This document shows positions 50,960-59,024 of a stretch of 64,000 bases of DNA, piece after piece. The translations under genes were made by a program, and so were the position numbers. Position 1 is the first letter of the stretch. Each line of letters starts with the position of its first letter. The notes beneath the pieces are model-generated. The model saw nothing but the letters and a program-made list of their open reading frames with translations, ran no database searches and was not told the origin of the DNA. Source of the DNA: Paenibacillus ihbetae. GTDB taxonomy: Bacteria; Bacillota; Bacilli; Paenibacillales; Paenibacillaceae. The stretch lies in assembly GCF_002741055.1 (NCBI RefSeq), contig NZ_CP016809.1, positions 6,240,501 to 6,304,500 on the forward strand, given 5' to 3'.

Positions 50960-51490
50960 TTGAAGCATTTCGTTAAAAATGGGGGTAAAATCGCCATTAT
51001 TTTATCACTCGCCTTTAGTGCCGGGTGCAGCAATAGCACCGGGGAGGCAAATCAACGAAACCATCCATCCGTTCCCGAAGAGGCTTCGGCACAGGATGCA
51101 GGAGAGACTGTGGATCTCAAGCCGCAAACGGAGTCTGAAGGCCAAGAATCTAACCGAACTGGGGAATTGTACGGGTCGAACATGATGTACGCCGTAAAGA
51201 TCTATCTTGAACACACAGAAGTTCCTCAAGAATCCCGTGATATGCTCGCCGAATCTATAGCACTTGGTTATGACTGGTATCGGGAACAAGATATTTCGAA
51301 GTTTGAAGCTCTCGCTCACCATATTAAAAAGGATAACCGAGAAGAGGTAATGGAAATATATGAACAGCTCATCTCGATTTATCCTCTGCCCAACAAAATA
51401 ATCAAGGGGGCAAGCTTCAACAAAAGCAAAGAGATCCATGTAATCCCCCTGAGAAGACAATTATTAGAGGAAGCTACCCTGCAAGACTGA
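50960..51490 (+). CDS. Hypothetical lipoprotein
   Basis: I do not recognise the family. From TTG 50960 the protein is 176 aa: signal peptide LKHFVKNGGKIAIILSLAFSAGC with lipobox FSAGC, then a low-complexity linker rich in Glu/Gln/Ser (about 25-65). A helical, charged domain of about 100 residues follows (YAVKIYLEHTEVPQESRDMLAESIALGYDWYREQDISKFEALAHHIKK). GAGGGGGAG lies 6 bases before the TTG. The upstream in-frame ATG 50912 would add a hydrophilic head in front of the signal sequence, which is unlikely. It is probably a surface lipoprotein of unknown role. Confidence 0.75.
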   Translation: MKHFVKNGGKIAIILSLAFSAGCSNSTGEANQRNHPSVPEEASAQDAGETVDLKPQTESEGQESNRTGELYGSNMMYAVKIYLEHTEVPQESRDMLAESIALGYDWYREQDISKFEALAHHIKKDNREEVMEIYEQLISIYPLPNKIIKGASFNKSKEIHVIPLRRQLLEEATLQD

Positions 51491-51555
51491 TAGACTGCTG
51501 CCATGTGTTGGATTATAATGGTAATAACTTACTGTTCAAGTTTTTCTTTGACTGC

Positions 51556-51602
51556 AAAAAAAGCACCTGGAAAATGACGGTTGGTCCGTTCTTTCCGGGT
51601 GC
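51556..51602 (-). terminator. Terminator of minus-strand SRPBCC gene
   Basis: Read on the minus strand, GCACCcGGAAA and TTTCCaGGTGC form an 11-bp stem with one mismatch, followed by seven T's, just after the SRPBCC stop. Confidence 0.85.
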
Positions 51603-51624
51603 CTTCAAGATAAGACAATCGATA

Positions 51625-52134
51625 TTATTTCTGGCTGGACAGGTAATCGTCCAGTTGTTCGAATGTGCCATCAAAGCCCTGCTGCACCATAGGTCGCATT
51701 CCTTCAAATGCGTTCCGCTCTTCCTGCGTGGCGTTATATGGGCCTCCGCGCAAGGTGAGCGAAGTTTTCCCGTTCTCTTCAGTAAGTGTCAGAATATTGA
51801 TAATTTCGAGCGGCCAATTCGGATCGAAAGGTGCCCGAACCGTGTTGCCTCCTTCATCTGAGAAGGATTGAACAAACACCAGTTTTTCCGGTGCTATCAC
51901 TTCTTGATAAACGAACTTACCCCATAGCTCATGACCCTCGGGAGATTTCTGGCTGCCCAGAAACATGCCGCCCGGACGTACATCCATCTTTGCGATGTTA
52001 AGTGAAAAGCCCTTCGGGCCCCACCAATTGCCAAAGTGTGCCGGATCTGTCCATACCCTGAATACGAGTTCACGTGGAGCGTCAAATACACGGGTCAATA
52101 TCAATTCATGATTCTCAATCTGATTCTCATTCAT
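51625..52134 (-). CDS. SRPBCC (AHSA1-like) domain protein
   Basis: This 169-aa protein is made of a single helix-grip domain. The signature start is LILTRVFDAPRELVFRVWTDPAHFGNWWGPKGFS, followed by DVRPGGMFLGSQKSPEGHELWGKFVYQEVIAPEKLVFVQSF. These proteins bind hydrophobic small molecules and are called activator of Hsp90 ATPase homologues; their role in bacteria is mostly unknown. AGGAGGAG lies 5 bases before the ATG. The DUF1801 gene upstream on the same strand may be transcribed with it. Confidence 0.9.
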   Translation of the reverse strand: MNENQIENHELILTRVFDAPRELVFRVWTDPAHFGNWWGPKGFSLNIAKMDVRPGGMFLGSQKSPEGHELWGKFVYQEVIAPEKLVFVQSFSDEGGNTVRAPFDPNWPLEIINILTLTEENGKTSLTLRGGPYNATQEERNAFEGMRPMVQQGFDGTFEQLDDYLSSQK

Positions 52135-52239
52135 TATATCTCCTCCTTGAATTCCTAATTAGGATGATCCATCTGAAGTTCCTGCACATCATGCTCCAAT
52201 CCATTGAACTGGTTTATACAAGTTGCCTACTCGATTATA

Positions 52240-52578
52240 TTAAAGCGAACTGGACGCCTTCTCGAGCAATTGACTTAAACGTCCGTAGTCCGGTAAATCG
52301 CCTTCACGGATTTTCAACCACTTCCGCTCGGGCGGCCCTTCAAATTCTTTCGGCACTTCCAGCTCGGCAGTATTCATAATCATGAATGCAATCGCGTCTT
52401 TGGAGGGCGAAATAACTGCGGCGTAGTGTCCATTCTTAAGAAAATGCGGTTTTTTGTACTGGATACGCTCTTCGACCTCCGGGATGGTTTCATGAACCAT
52501 TTCGCGAAGGCGATTCGAAACTTCAACCTGCCAAGGTTTACCAAGGTTTTCGATAAAAGAGGTTACTTCTTGATTCAA
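52240..52578 (-). CDS. DUF1801 domain protein
   Basis: This is a 112-aa single-domain protein: VSNRLREMVHETIPEVEERIQYKKPHFLKNGHYAAVISPSKDAIAFMIMN is the DUF1801 core. The function is unknown. The start is TTG 52578 with AAGGAG 10 bases before it. DUF1801 and SRPBCC proteins are frequent neighbours in Bacillota, as here. Confidence 0.85.
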   Translation of the reverse strand: MNQEVTSFIENLGKPWQVEVSNRLREMVHETIPEVEERIQYKKPHFLKNGHYAAVISPSKDAIAFMIMNTAELEVPKEFEGPPERKWLKIREGDLPDYGRLSQLLEKASSSL

Positions 52579-52829
52579 TCCAGTTCAGCTCCTTTTTCCA
52601 GGAAATTATTTACTGAATTCAATATACCACATTAGGAATATTCCTGTAAAGGAATATTTATGGAGAGGATGTCCGAAATTACATATCAGCTAGATCTAAG
52701 GATTCATAAAGCACTTCTAGGATAAACACGAAACTTGAGTTGGATATTATCGCATGAAGATAAAGAACCGGAATCAAGCTTCTCCTCAGGAGGGCTGGAC
52801 ATTTTTTTATACCAAAATGAAATTATGGC

Positions 52830-52860
52830 TTGTACCTTACGTTACGTCATCTTTTATACT
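52830..52860 (+). promoter_or_regulatory. MerR-type promoter with 19-bp spacer
   Basis: TTGTAC (52830-52835) and TATACT (52855-52860) are separated by 19 bases, the overlong spacing that MerR proteins correct by twisting DNA. The spacer holds the dyad ACGTTACGT. It lies just upstream of the MerR gene, so it is probably autoregulated. Confidence 0.75.
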
Positions 52861-52877
52861 GAAGCTACCGGCAAACC

Positions 52878-52889
52878 GTTAGCGCTAAC
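52878..52889. repeat. 12-bp perfect palindrome in merR leader
   Basis: GTTAGCGCTAAC lies directly before the ribosome site AAGGAG at 52891-52896, inside the short leader. It could form a small hairpin affecting translation or be a second operator. Confidence 0.5.
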
Positions 52890-52902
52890 GAAGGAGTTTC
52901 TG

Positions 52903-53403
52903 ATGTTACGATATTTGAAAGTGGGGGACCTTGCCAAACTAGCAGGGCTCACCGTGCGAACTTTGCGATTTTACGATCAAATCGGCTTGTTCTCGCCATC
53001 CGCTCAGACCGAGTCGGGTCACAGGCTGTATAACGAATCCGACCTGTCTCAGTTGCAGCAGATTGTATCACTGAAGGAATTGGGCTTATCTTTGGAGGAG
53101 ATCAAGTCGGTCCTAAAAGACGGGCAGATCAGCCCGGTGGAGATCATCAATCTGCAGATGACCCGGATTAAGGAGCAAATCAAGCTGCAGCAAATGCTCC
53201 TTGAACAGCTTCAGCATGTATCCAAATCGATAGAGGGCAATGCTCCATTAGCTGTGGAAGATTTCACCGAACTCTTGCAAATGATGAAAAAAAGCCATGA
53301 GGCACTGGTTGTCGAGCGGCGGACCGTGTGGGAGCAGCGACTTGATTTGCTGGGCGATTTTCTTGCCGTGGGAGAAGAAGAATCAACACTTAGGGAGGAA
53401 TAA
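52903..53403 (+). CDS. MerR-family transcriptional regulator (TipA-like)
   Basis: This is a 166-aa regulator. The DNA-binding domain is YLKVGDLAKLAGLTVRTLRFYDQIGLFSPSAQTESGHRLY (residues 3-42), followed by LSQLQQIVSLKELGLSLEEIKSVL and a long dimerisation helix with LeuxxGln repeats. No metal-binding cysteines are present, so it responds to an organic ligand. ATG 52903 has AAGGAG 6 bases before it; the frame is open back to 52735, but that part runs through the promoter. It is followed 2 bases later by the SRPBCC gene. Confidence 0.92.
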   Translation: MLRYLKVGDLAKLAGLTVRTLRFYDQIGLFSPSAQTESGHRLYNESDLSQLQQIVSLKELGLSLEEIKSVLKDGQISPVEIINLQMTRIKEQIKLQQMLLEQLQHVSKSIEGNAPLAVEDFTELLQMMKKSHEALVVERRTVWEQRLDLLGDFLAVGEEESTLREE

Positions 53404-53405
53404 CC

Positions 53406-53840
53406 TTGACTGAACGTTTTGTTAAACACGCCACTTTCGTTGTGGAGCGAACTTATGCCGCATCGCCTGCAAGGGTCTATCAAGCTTGGTCCGATGCCAA
53501 TTCCAAAGCAAAGTGGTTCTCGAAACCCGAAATTTTTGAATTCCGTGTCGGTGGACGGGAGTACAGCAGCGGAGGTCCGCCGGAAGGGCCGGTCTTTACC
53601 TTTGACGCATACTATCAGGAGATTGTGCCGGAGGAGCGGATCGTTTATAGCTACTCCCTGGATTCGGACGATATTCGGATGTCCGTTTCAATCACAACCG
53701 TCGAGCTCATCCCGACCGAAGGCGGCACGAGGCTGGTATTCACCGAGCAAGGGGCATTTTTCGACGGGCATGATTCACCGGAGATCCGCGAGCATGGCAC
53801 GAATGAAATGCTAGATGCACTTGGCAAATCACTGGAATAA
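53406..53840 (+). CDS. SRPBCC (AHSA1-like) domain protein in MerR operon
   Basis: This is a 144-aa helix-grip protein: FVVERTYAASPARVYQAWSDANSKAKWFSKPEIFEFRVGGREYSSGGPPEGPVFTFDAYYQEIVPEERIVYSYSL. The start is TTG 53406, 2 bases after the MerR stop, with GGGAGG 7 bases ahead inside the MerR gene. Coupling to a MerR regulator suggests that it binds or modifies the ligand sensed by MerR, which is inference. It is distinct from the SRPBCC protein at 51625-52134. Confidence 0.9.
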   Translation: MTERFVKHATFVVERTYAASPARVYQAWSDANSKAKWFSKPEIFEFRVGGREYSSGGPPEGPVFTFDAYYQEIVPEERIVYSYSLDSDDIRMSVSITTVELIPTEGGTRLVFTEQGAFFDGHDSPEIREHGTNEMLDALGKSLE

Positions 53841-53955
53841 GTGGTTATGACGACAATCGTAGGTGAGGATGAAACAAGGCTTTCTTGCCAATTCGATTGA
53901 CCTTAGACATTATATCTAGCTTACACAGTTGACGGAACGTTCCATATAATAATTG

Positions 53956-53990
53956 AAGGCAGCCGACATCTATTCCTGAGGCTGTCTTTT
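53956..53990 (+). terminator. Terminator after MerR-SRPBCC operon
   Basis: AAGGCAGCC, a 15-base loop, GGCTGTCTT (one G-U pair) and TTCTTTT. Confidence 0.75.
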
Positions 53991-54176
53991 CTTTTACGAG
54001 TAGGAGCGTTTATGGTCTGGCTCAACGGTTTGCCGAGAACGGTTCTGTTCTTTTTCTGGCGTACTCAGGAGCGGAGTGAACACAAGCATTCCACACTTCG
54101 ATCCCAATCGAATAGTATTCGGTTTATCATGGACTCGGGTACATATAATGAAGAATTTGAAATTGGGAGGCGTACA

Positions 54177-55001
54177 ATGGAAAGGACACAATCCATTCAA
54201 AAGGCAATCGATTTCGAAAAGCTTCACTCGAACTTCTTTATTTTGCCTAACGCGTGGGATGCGGCAAGCGCGAAAATTTTCGAGCAATGCGGCTTCAAAG
54301 CCCTGGGTACGACCAGTGCAGGCATTGCCGCTTCTTATGGATATGCGGACCGCAGCATGCCGTTTGACACGATGCTGGATGCCGTCCGCAACATCGTCCA
54401 TGCTGTCGACATTCCCGTAACCGTGGATATCGAGGACGGCTATGGGGAGACGCCTGAAGACGCTGCAGAGGCGGTTAAAAAGGTAATCACCGCCGGGGCG
54501 GTGGGGATCAATCTTGAAGACAGCACCATGGATCCGCAAAAGCCATTGCAAGACATCTCATTTCAGCAAAAGAAAATCGACGCCATCCGAGAGCTCGGGG
54601 AACGCCTTGGCATTCCTGTCTTTATCAATGCCCGAACGGATCCCTATTGGATCAAGTTAGAGACTCCTTTCAATAAGCTCGACGAAACAATTAAACGGGC
54701 ACATGCTTATCAGGAAGCAGGGGCAGATTGCATCTTTGTCCCCGGTATCAAGACGCTCACAGACATCCGGACACTCAGGCAAGAAATTAACGCTCCCATC
54801 AATGTATTGGCTGCACCCGGATTGCCTTCGGCCCATGAACTTGAAGCGCTCGGCATCCAACGAATCAGCACCGGTTCGGGACCTTATAGAGCCGTGTTAT
54901 CCTTCCTGCAGTCCATCGGACAAGAAATGCTGGAGAGGGGCATCTTTGAGCCGGTGACTTCGACCTCTAAAATTACTTATGACGATTTATTGAGACTCTG
55001 A
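54177..55001 (+). CDS. Isocitrate lyase/PEP mutase superfamily protein
   Basis: This is a 274-aa (beta/alpha)8-barrel enzyme. The start FFILPNAWDAASAKIFEQCGFKALGTTSAGIAASYGYAD is the substrate-loop motif of the PEP mutase/2-methylisocitrate lyase-like group. The metal-binding segment is VTVDIEDGYGE, with NLEDS and FINARTDPYW following. The KKCGH catalytic motif of true isocitrate lyase is missing, so it is a C-C or C-P lyase/mutase of unknown substrate. GGGAGG 6 bases before ATG 54177 decides the start over the open frame to 54012. Confidence 0.88.
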   Translation: MERTQSIQKAIDFEKLHSNFFILPNAWDAASAKIFEQCGFKALGTTSAGIAASYGYADRSMPFDTMLDAVRNIVHAVDIPVTVDIEDGYGETPEDAAEAVKKVITAGAVGINLEDSTMDPQKPLQDISFQQKKIDAIRELGERLGIPVFINARTDPYWIKLETPFNKLDETIKRAHAYQEAGADCIFVPGIKTLTDIRTLRQEINAPINVLAAPGLPSAHELEALGIQRISTGSGPYRAVLSFLQSIGQEMLERGIFEPVTSTSKITYDDLLRL

Positions 55002-55085
55002 CAGCCTTCTTCGTATGCTATAATCCTATACATCCCCAAAGAAAGCGGACGAGTGAGGAACTTCAATAAAATGTGAGGTGCTTGC

Positions 55086-55964
55086 ATGGAAAACATAATA
55101 TTTGATCGAATCAAGGGTGGCTTGTACGGGGTGGCTGTGGGGGACGCGCTTGGCGGAACGACGGAGTTCATGAGTGAACGGGAGATCGAGGAGAAGCATG
55201 GTTATTTGACGGAGATCATTGGCGGTGGAGTATGGCATCTGGAGCCCGGGGAAGTGACCGATGATACGATGATGACCTTGTGCGTGGCAGCAGGAATCCT
55301 CGAACATCCTGTAGAGCCAATGGAGGCAATCGGGCGTTTTTTTATGGAATGGTACCAATCGAGACCCAAAGACATAGGAAATATCATCCGTTACGTGTTT
55401 CAAAAGTATGAGGGCGACTGGTTCGAAGCCGCCTTTATAGCGCACATGGATTTGGGACAAAGCGGCGGGAACGGATCTCTTATGCGATGCCTGCCGGCTG
55501 CGCTGGCTTACAAGGACCCGGCGGACATAGACCGTATAACGGCCATGCAATCGCGAATGACGCATTATGATCCAAGGTGTACCGAAGCCTGCATCATCTA
55601 TAACCGAATGGCTCAACGTCTTCTGCAGGGAGAACCCTTAAGAACGGTGATCTTGTCCGAAGCGGAAGGAAGCGAATACAAGGGTGTCATTGAAGATGAA
55701 CCGGAATGCCCGACCAGCGGGTTTGTGGTACATACCTTCCGGTGGGTGCTCCATATATTGCTCCACACGTCAGATTTTGCAGAAGTCGTGCAGAAGGCGG
55801 CAAATCTTGGCGGTGATTCCGATACGATAGGCGCGATTGCAGGAGGGCTGGCAGGCATCTACTACGGCTATGAGGGCATTCCAGCCCGATATGCCGAGGC
55901 GATTTTGATTAAAGAGAAGCTTGATGAGATCAGCTCTCGGCTATATATGTTGAAAACTGCTTAA
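55086..55964 (+). CDS. ADP-ribosylglycohydrolase family protein
   Basis: This is a 292-aa all-helical hydrolase that removes ADP-ribose from modified targets. Motif GGLYGVAVGDALGGTTEF, the metal-binding TDDTMMTLCVAAG (Thr-Asp-Asp) and LGGDSDTIGAIAGGLAGIYYG (Asp-x-Asp-Thr) are complete, so both magnesium ions can be held. It belongs to the ARH/DraG group; the target (protein, tRNA or metabolite) is unknown. GTGAGGTG precedes ATG 55086. It is a single gene ended by a terminator. Confidence 0.93.
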   Translation: MENIIFDRIKGGLYGVAVGDALGGTTEFMSEREIEEKHGYLTEIIGGGVWHLEPGEVTDDTMMTLCVAAGILEHPVEPMEAIGRFFMEWYQSRPKDIGNIIRYVFQKYEGDWFEAAFIAHMDLGQSGGNGSLMRCLPAALAYKDPADIDRITAMQSRMTHYDPRCTEACIIYNRMAQRLLQGEPLRTVILSEAEGSEYKGVIEDEPECPTSGFVVHTFRWVLHILLHTSDFAEVVQKAANLGGDSDTIGAIAGGLAGIYYGYEGIPARYAEAILIKEKLDEISSRLYMLKTA

Positions 55965-55970
55965 TGTGGA

Positions 55971-55994
55971 GTCGCGGAAACCGCGGCTTTTTTT
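55971..55994 (+). terminator. Rho-independent terminator after ADP-ribosylglycohydrolase gene
   Basis: GTCGCGG, loop AAA, CCGCGGC and seven T's, 6 bases after the stop. Confidence 0.92.
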
Positions 55995-56222
55995 GTTACC
56001 CTTGAAGCCCTTGACCCTTGCTGAGACTAAGACTGGATCGTTAGAGTATTTGCGATCCTTCATTAAGCAGATTGGTTCTCATCAGTCATTGATTCAAATA
56101 AAAAATTAGTGTATGTTAAAGGGAAGATGAAACCTTTTTTACCAGATTCGTGTAATTGCGCAAAAACCTGATCGTTAAGTCTAAAGTGATACTGTCCGTT
56201 ATCTTAGAAAGGGGGCAGTTGA

Positions 56223-56585
56223 ATGTTTCAGATTAGTATCATTTTGTATGCAATCGTAGTCGTTATCGGTTACTTATGGATGAGAAAAAAAATGAAAGTC
56301 ACCTACAATTCAAATGGGCCGTTGTATAAGCATATCAACCGATTTCATCTCATGGGGGAGCTCATCATTGTTGCGGTTTCTTTAATCGCCCTCTTCTACA
56401 CGAGGCTTGTTCTGGAATGGAGATGGGAGGCTTATCAGGACTTGATTCTTGTGCTAGCCTTTCTGCATGCATTCCGATCCGTTGTTGAAAGACGCTTCAA
56501 TAAGGAATCCAAGCAGCACCTCCTTAGCGCCTACACCAGTGTCAGCAGCTTGCTGCTCTTCCTTGGTGTTGAGCTGCTCGTTTGA
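56223..56585 (+). CDS. DUF4181-like small membrane protein
   Basis: This is a 120-aa protein with four predicted helices (IILYAIVVVIGYLWM, MGELIIVAVSLIALFY, YQDLILVLAFLHAFRSVVE, SVSSLLLFLGVELLV). The order helix, YKHINRFH, helix, RLVLEWRWE, helix, FRSVVERRFNKESKQ suits the DUF4181 family of Bacillales. The function is unknown. AAAGGGGGC lies before the ATG. It is a single gene with its own terminator. Confidence 0.7.
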   Translation: MFQISIILYAIVVVIGYLWMRKKMKVTYNSNGPLYKHINRFHLMGELIIVAVSLIALFYTRLVLEWRWEAYQDLILVLAFLHAFRSVVERRFNKESKQHLLSAYTSVSSLLLFLGVELLV

Positions 56586-56625
56586 TATTGCAAGCAGGAT
56601 CCATCGTATTTTCTAAAAGGGGCGT

Positions 56626-56663
56626 AAGGACATTCGTTTGAAGGAACGAATGTCCTTTTTTTC
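56626..56663 (+). terminator. Rho-independent terminator after DUF4181-like gene
   Basis: AAGGACATTCGTT, a 6-base loop, AACGAATGTCCTT and TTTTT. It is a 13-bp perfect stem that can act on the convergent nitroreductase transcript too. Confidence 0.92.
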
Positions 56664-56671
56664 CTATATCG

Positions 56672-57703
56672 TCATAAATGCGTGAGGTTCAGCAAGGGGG
56701 GAGCAGACGGTGCTGATTGTGAGAATGGATCATCTTCCCCGAGCTCCAGCACTGCTACGATCCGCTCCAGTGGACGGATGCCGAATAGCTTGCAATGATC
56801 CTGGTCATAGATCCATTCCGGGACCGTTCGGCGTGCGTACCACGGTTTGGATTTGACCAGCAATTGAAAGTTCTGGATTAAACAGCATACCGCTGCATAA
56901 TCCTCCTCCTGCTTATGGGAATCTGCTTCTTCCTTGGCTACGACTAGAAGAAGGGCAGGCGAAGGATTCCCTTGCAAGACAGGCAGCTTTCCGACTGCCC
57001 CGCTGCCCGTCACATAGATAAAACGCCACGGTTCCCTTAATCCGTCGTTAGGCGCCCAGACTGCGTCATTCAAAACCTCCAGAATGCTTTGCTCTGAAAT
57101 TCGGGCGTTATTCGACTGCTTTTCATCCGGCTGTCCGTCTCCGACGATCGAGGTCCATTTCTGTTCCGCCGGCGTTCTTCTTCGGGCTCTTGGCACTTTA
57201 TCGAAATATCCCACGTGTAAAATTCCAGCAAAACGTTCACCCTCTTGCAAACCGATTTCCGCAAGAAACGATTCGCTTTGAAGCATCGGATCCGTGTCCC
57301 ACAGCGCGCCCAACCCGTGCTCCCAACCAAGCAGGAGAAAATTTTGCATGATACTACATACGGCAGCGTAATTTTCATCGCGCTGTCGCTGATCGGATAC
57401 GGATTCCGCGATGAAGATCAGGTGCGAGGGAATATCCGTTATCTGTTTTATGAAATAATTGATCATTTTAGCAGGGATAAGCTTGCCGAATTTGCTTTCC
57501 TTCATTTTGGCGATCATGCTCTCAACCAGTCTTTGACGCGACTCCGCCGAGCCGGCGTATAGACAGCGCCAGCGCGGTGTACCTTCGGCCTCGTACAATG
57601 TGGCTGCATCGGTCAGCAAGGATACGACCATATCAGGGTCAACCGGGATTGGGTTGAATCTCCGGATGGTTCTGCGCTCTCTTATCGTTTGGGAATAATT
57701 CAA
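56672..57703 (-). CDS. Two-domain nitroreductase-family protein
   Basis: This 343-aa protein consists of two nitroreductase-like halves. The first (about 1-195) starts with the FMN-binding RERRTIRRFNPIPVD and contains HLIFIAESVSDQRQRDENYAAVCSIMQNFLLLGWEHGLGALWDTD. The second (about 205-343) repeats the pattern: ISEQSILEVLNDAVWAPNDGLREPWRFIYVTG and EEDYAAVCCLIQNFQLLVKSKPWYARRTVP. Nitroreductases normally dimerise to form two FMN sites, so the tandem may build a pseudo-dimer. The start is TTG 57703 with AGGAGG 7 bases ahead. The MarR gene upstream and the palindrome between them point to MarR control. Confidence 0.85.
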   Translation of the reverse strand: MNYSQTIRERRTIRRFNPIPVDPDMVVSLLTDAATLYEAEGTPRWRCLYAGSAESRQRLVESMIAKMKESKFGKLIPAKMINYFIKQITDIPSHLIFIAESVSDQRQRDENYAAVCSIMQNFLLLGWEHGLGALWDTDPMLQSESFLAEIGLQEGERFAGILHVGYFDKVPRARRRTPAEQKWTSIVGDGQPDEKQSNNARISEQSILEVLNDAVWAPNDGLREPWRFIYVTGSGAVGKLPVLQGNPSPALLLVVAKEEADSHKQEEDYAAVCCLIQNFQLLVKSKPWYARRTVPEWIYDQDHCKLFGIRPLERIVAVLELGEDDPFSQSAPSAPPLLNLTHL

Positions 57704-57720
57704 TGTAATTCCTCCTCGGA

Positions 57721-57746
57721 CATTTTGTTTACTTGTAAACAAAATG
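57721..57746. promoter_or_regulatory. MarR operator before nitroreductase gene
   Basis: The 12-base arm CATTTTGTTTAC, then TT, then its exact reverse complement. The core TTGTTTAC-N2-GTAAACAA is repeated in altered form before the MarR gene (58265-58286). It lies 18 bases upstream of the TTG start. Confidence 0.88.
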
Positions 57747-57761
57747 ATTAAAAAAATTTGT

Positions 57762-58256
57762 TTATCTCTCGTCTATGTACCGGGCCATTCCCTGAAAGAA
57801 CTTCAAAATCGTATGCAGCTCATCATCGGAGTATTGGTCCAAAAAACGCATAAATCGCTGCTCTTCCGCTTCGTGCATAGATCGATGCATTTCAAACAGC
57901 TGTTTCCCTTGGGGGGTAAGACGAAAGTACACCTCTTTGCGATTATCATTAAGCTGGGTCCGATGAATAAGATCAAGCTCAAGCAGCTTTTTGCTAATCT
58001 TGGTAATGCTGGCCTTTGACAATTTTAATTTCTCGGCAATCGCGGAATGATTGATCGGTTCATGATCGCCGATACAATCCAGAACATGGATCGTCGATAA
58101 GTTCCCAGGCACGTCTTTCAACTGCTGAAGCTGCGCCATCTTTTTGATTTCTTTAAGCTCCAGCTCCATTCTTTGTTCATGCAAATGGGAAAAATGAAGC
58201 AGCTGTTCATGAATTAACGTCTTGATACGGTCAGGGTAATCCATGCTCCGATTCAC
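57762..58256 (-). CDS. MarR-family transcriptional regulator
   Basis: This is a 164-aa winged-helix repressor. The DNA-binding part is HEPINHSAIAEKLKLSKASITKISKKLLELDLIHRTQLNDNRKEVYFRLTPQGKQLFE (about 75-135). The two ends form the dimer helices. The start is GTG 58256; GTG lies close behind GGAG, and the internal ATG at residue 5 is an alternative. It precedes the nitroreductase on the same strand and carries a related operator in its own promoter. Confidence 0.9.
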   Translation of the reverse strand: MNRSMDYPDRIKTLIHEQLLHFSHLHEQRMELELKEIKKMAQLQQLKDVPGNLSTIHVLDCIGDHEPINHSAIAEKLKLSKASITKISKKLLELDLIHRTQLNDNRKEVYFRLTPQGKQLFEMHRSMHEAEEQRFMRFLDQYSDDELHTILKFFQGMARYIDER

Positions 58257-58264
58257 ACTCCATA

Positions 58265-58286
58265 TTGTTTACTCGGAAACTAAAAT
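58265..58286. promoter_or_regulatory. Degenerate MarR operator before marR
   Basis: TTGTTTAC-TC-GGAAACTAAAAT resembles the perfect operator at 57721-57746, with the right arm changed at three positions. It lies 9 bases upstream of the MarR start. A weaker autoregulatory site is the usual MarR arrangement. Confidence 0.7.
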
Positions 58287-58669
58287 ATCATAGTTCGCAG
58301 GATTCAGCAAGTGCTCGTCTCGGGAAACCAAGGATCGCAATTGTTTGGATCATTAAGCGGCAGGAGGTGGGGGAAACGTTTGGGTCATGGACAGGGACAT
58401 TGGTTCTAAGACCTAAAATCATATCAATATCACAGAATTCATCGATATCTTATGTTAAAAAGATAATAAACTTTCATAACAAAAAAACATTTTTAACAGG
58501 GGGAAATCGAAGGATGAGTCAATATGCTCGCAACAAAACATGGATGTGTACCATTGACCGAATGGAGACCAAGCTGCACGGATTGTAATGTAGTAAACTT
58601 TGCTCCTTTCTTTACAAGAGCTGCTTTATGTGAACCTGTGTAGTTCTTATCCCCCTACCCGGATACACT

Positions 58670-58853
58670 CATGCGGTGGCTCGGCAAACCGAATCAGCAT
58701 TATTTTAATGAAGCTGAGGGCGTGTATGACATGTCTACAACGTTCGAACAGGCAAGCTATCATTCCATTACGAGGAAGAGGGGGACCAATTTTTTTGGCA
58801 ACGATTTATCGATGAGCTAAACGACCGCCGTACGATAGTGATGGCGGTCGTTT
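58670..58853 (+). pseudogene. Possible decayed gene end with terminator
   Basis: The stretch 58287-59024 has no intact gene. Within 58678-58830 two plus-strand frames look coding in turn: RWLGKPNQHYFNEAEGVYDMSTTFEQ, then, shifted near 58770, KLSFHYEEEGDQFFWQRFIDELNDRR. A change of frame with similar amphipathic character on both sides suggests a frameshifted remnant of a small charged protein. It ends in a stem (58819-58829 with 58843-58853). I cannot name the family. It could also be chance. Confidence 0.3.
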
Positions 58854-58858
58854 CCTTT
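58819..58858. terminator. Stem-loop terminator in remnant region
   Basis: AAACGACCGCC, a 13-base loop, GGCGGTCGTTT and CCTTTCT. The 11-bp perfect stem has little use unless a gene once ended here. Confidence 0.65.
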
Positions 58859-59024
58859 CTGTTCTCGATTGCCCAAAGCATGATGTCCCCGAAAAGTTTC
58901 CAAGAACGTCTTTCAGCCTGGTTAAGCTTTGATTTCTTATGTTCCTTCACCATACCCTGAACTAAATCACTTGGTTTGTTTTTTGAGTACCATATTTCGA
59001 TCGTCCGACATGAATAGGCGACTA

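Noticed and set aside
53929..53950. Promoter TTGACG...TATAAT around the palindrome GGAACGTTCC
   Set aside because: The two boxes are only 10 bases apart, too close for RNA polymerase.
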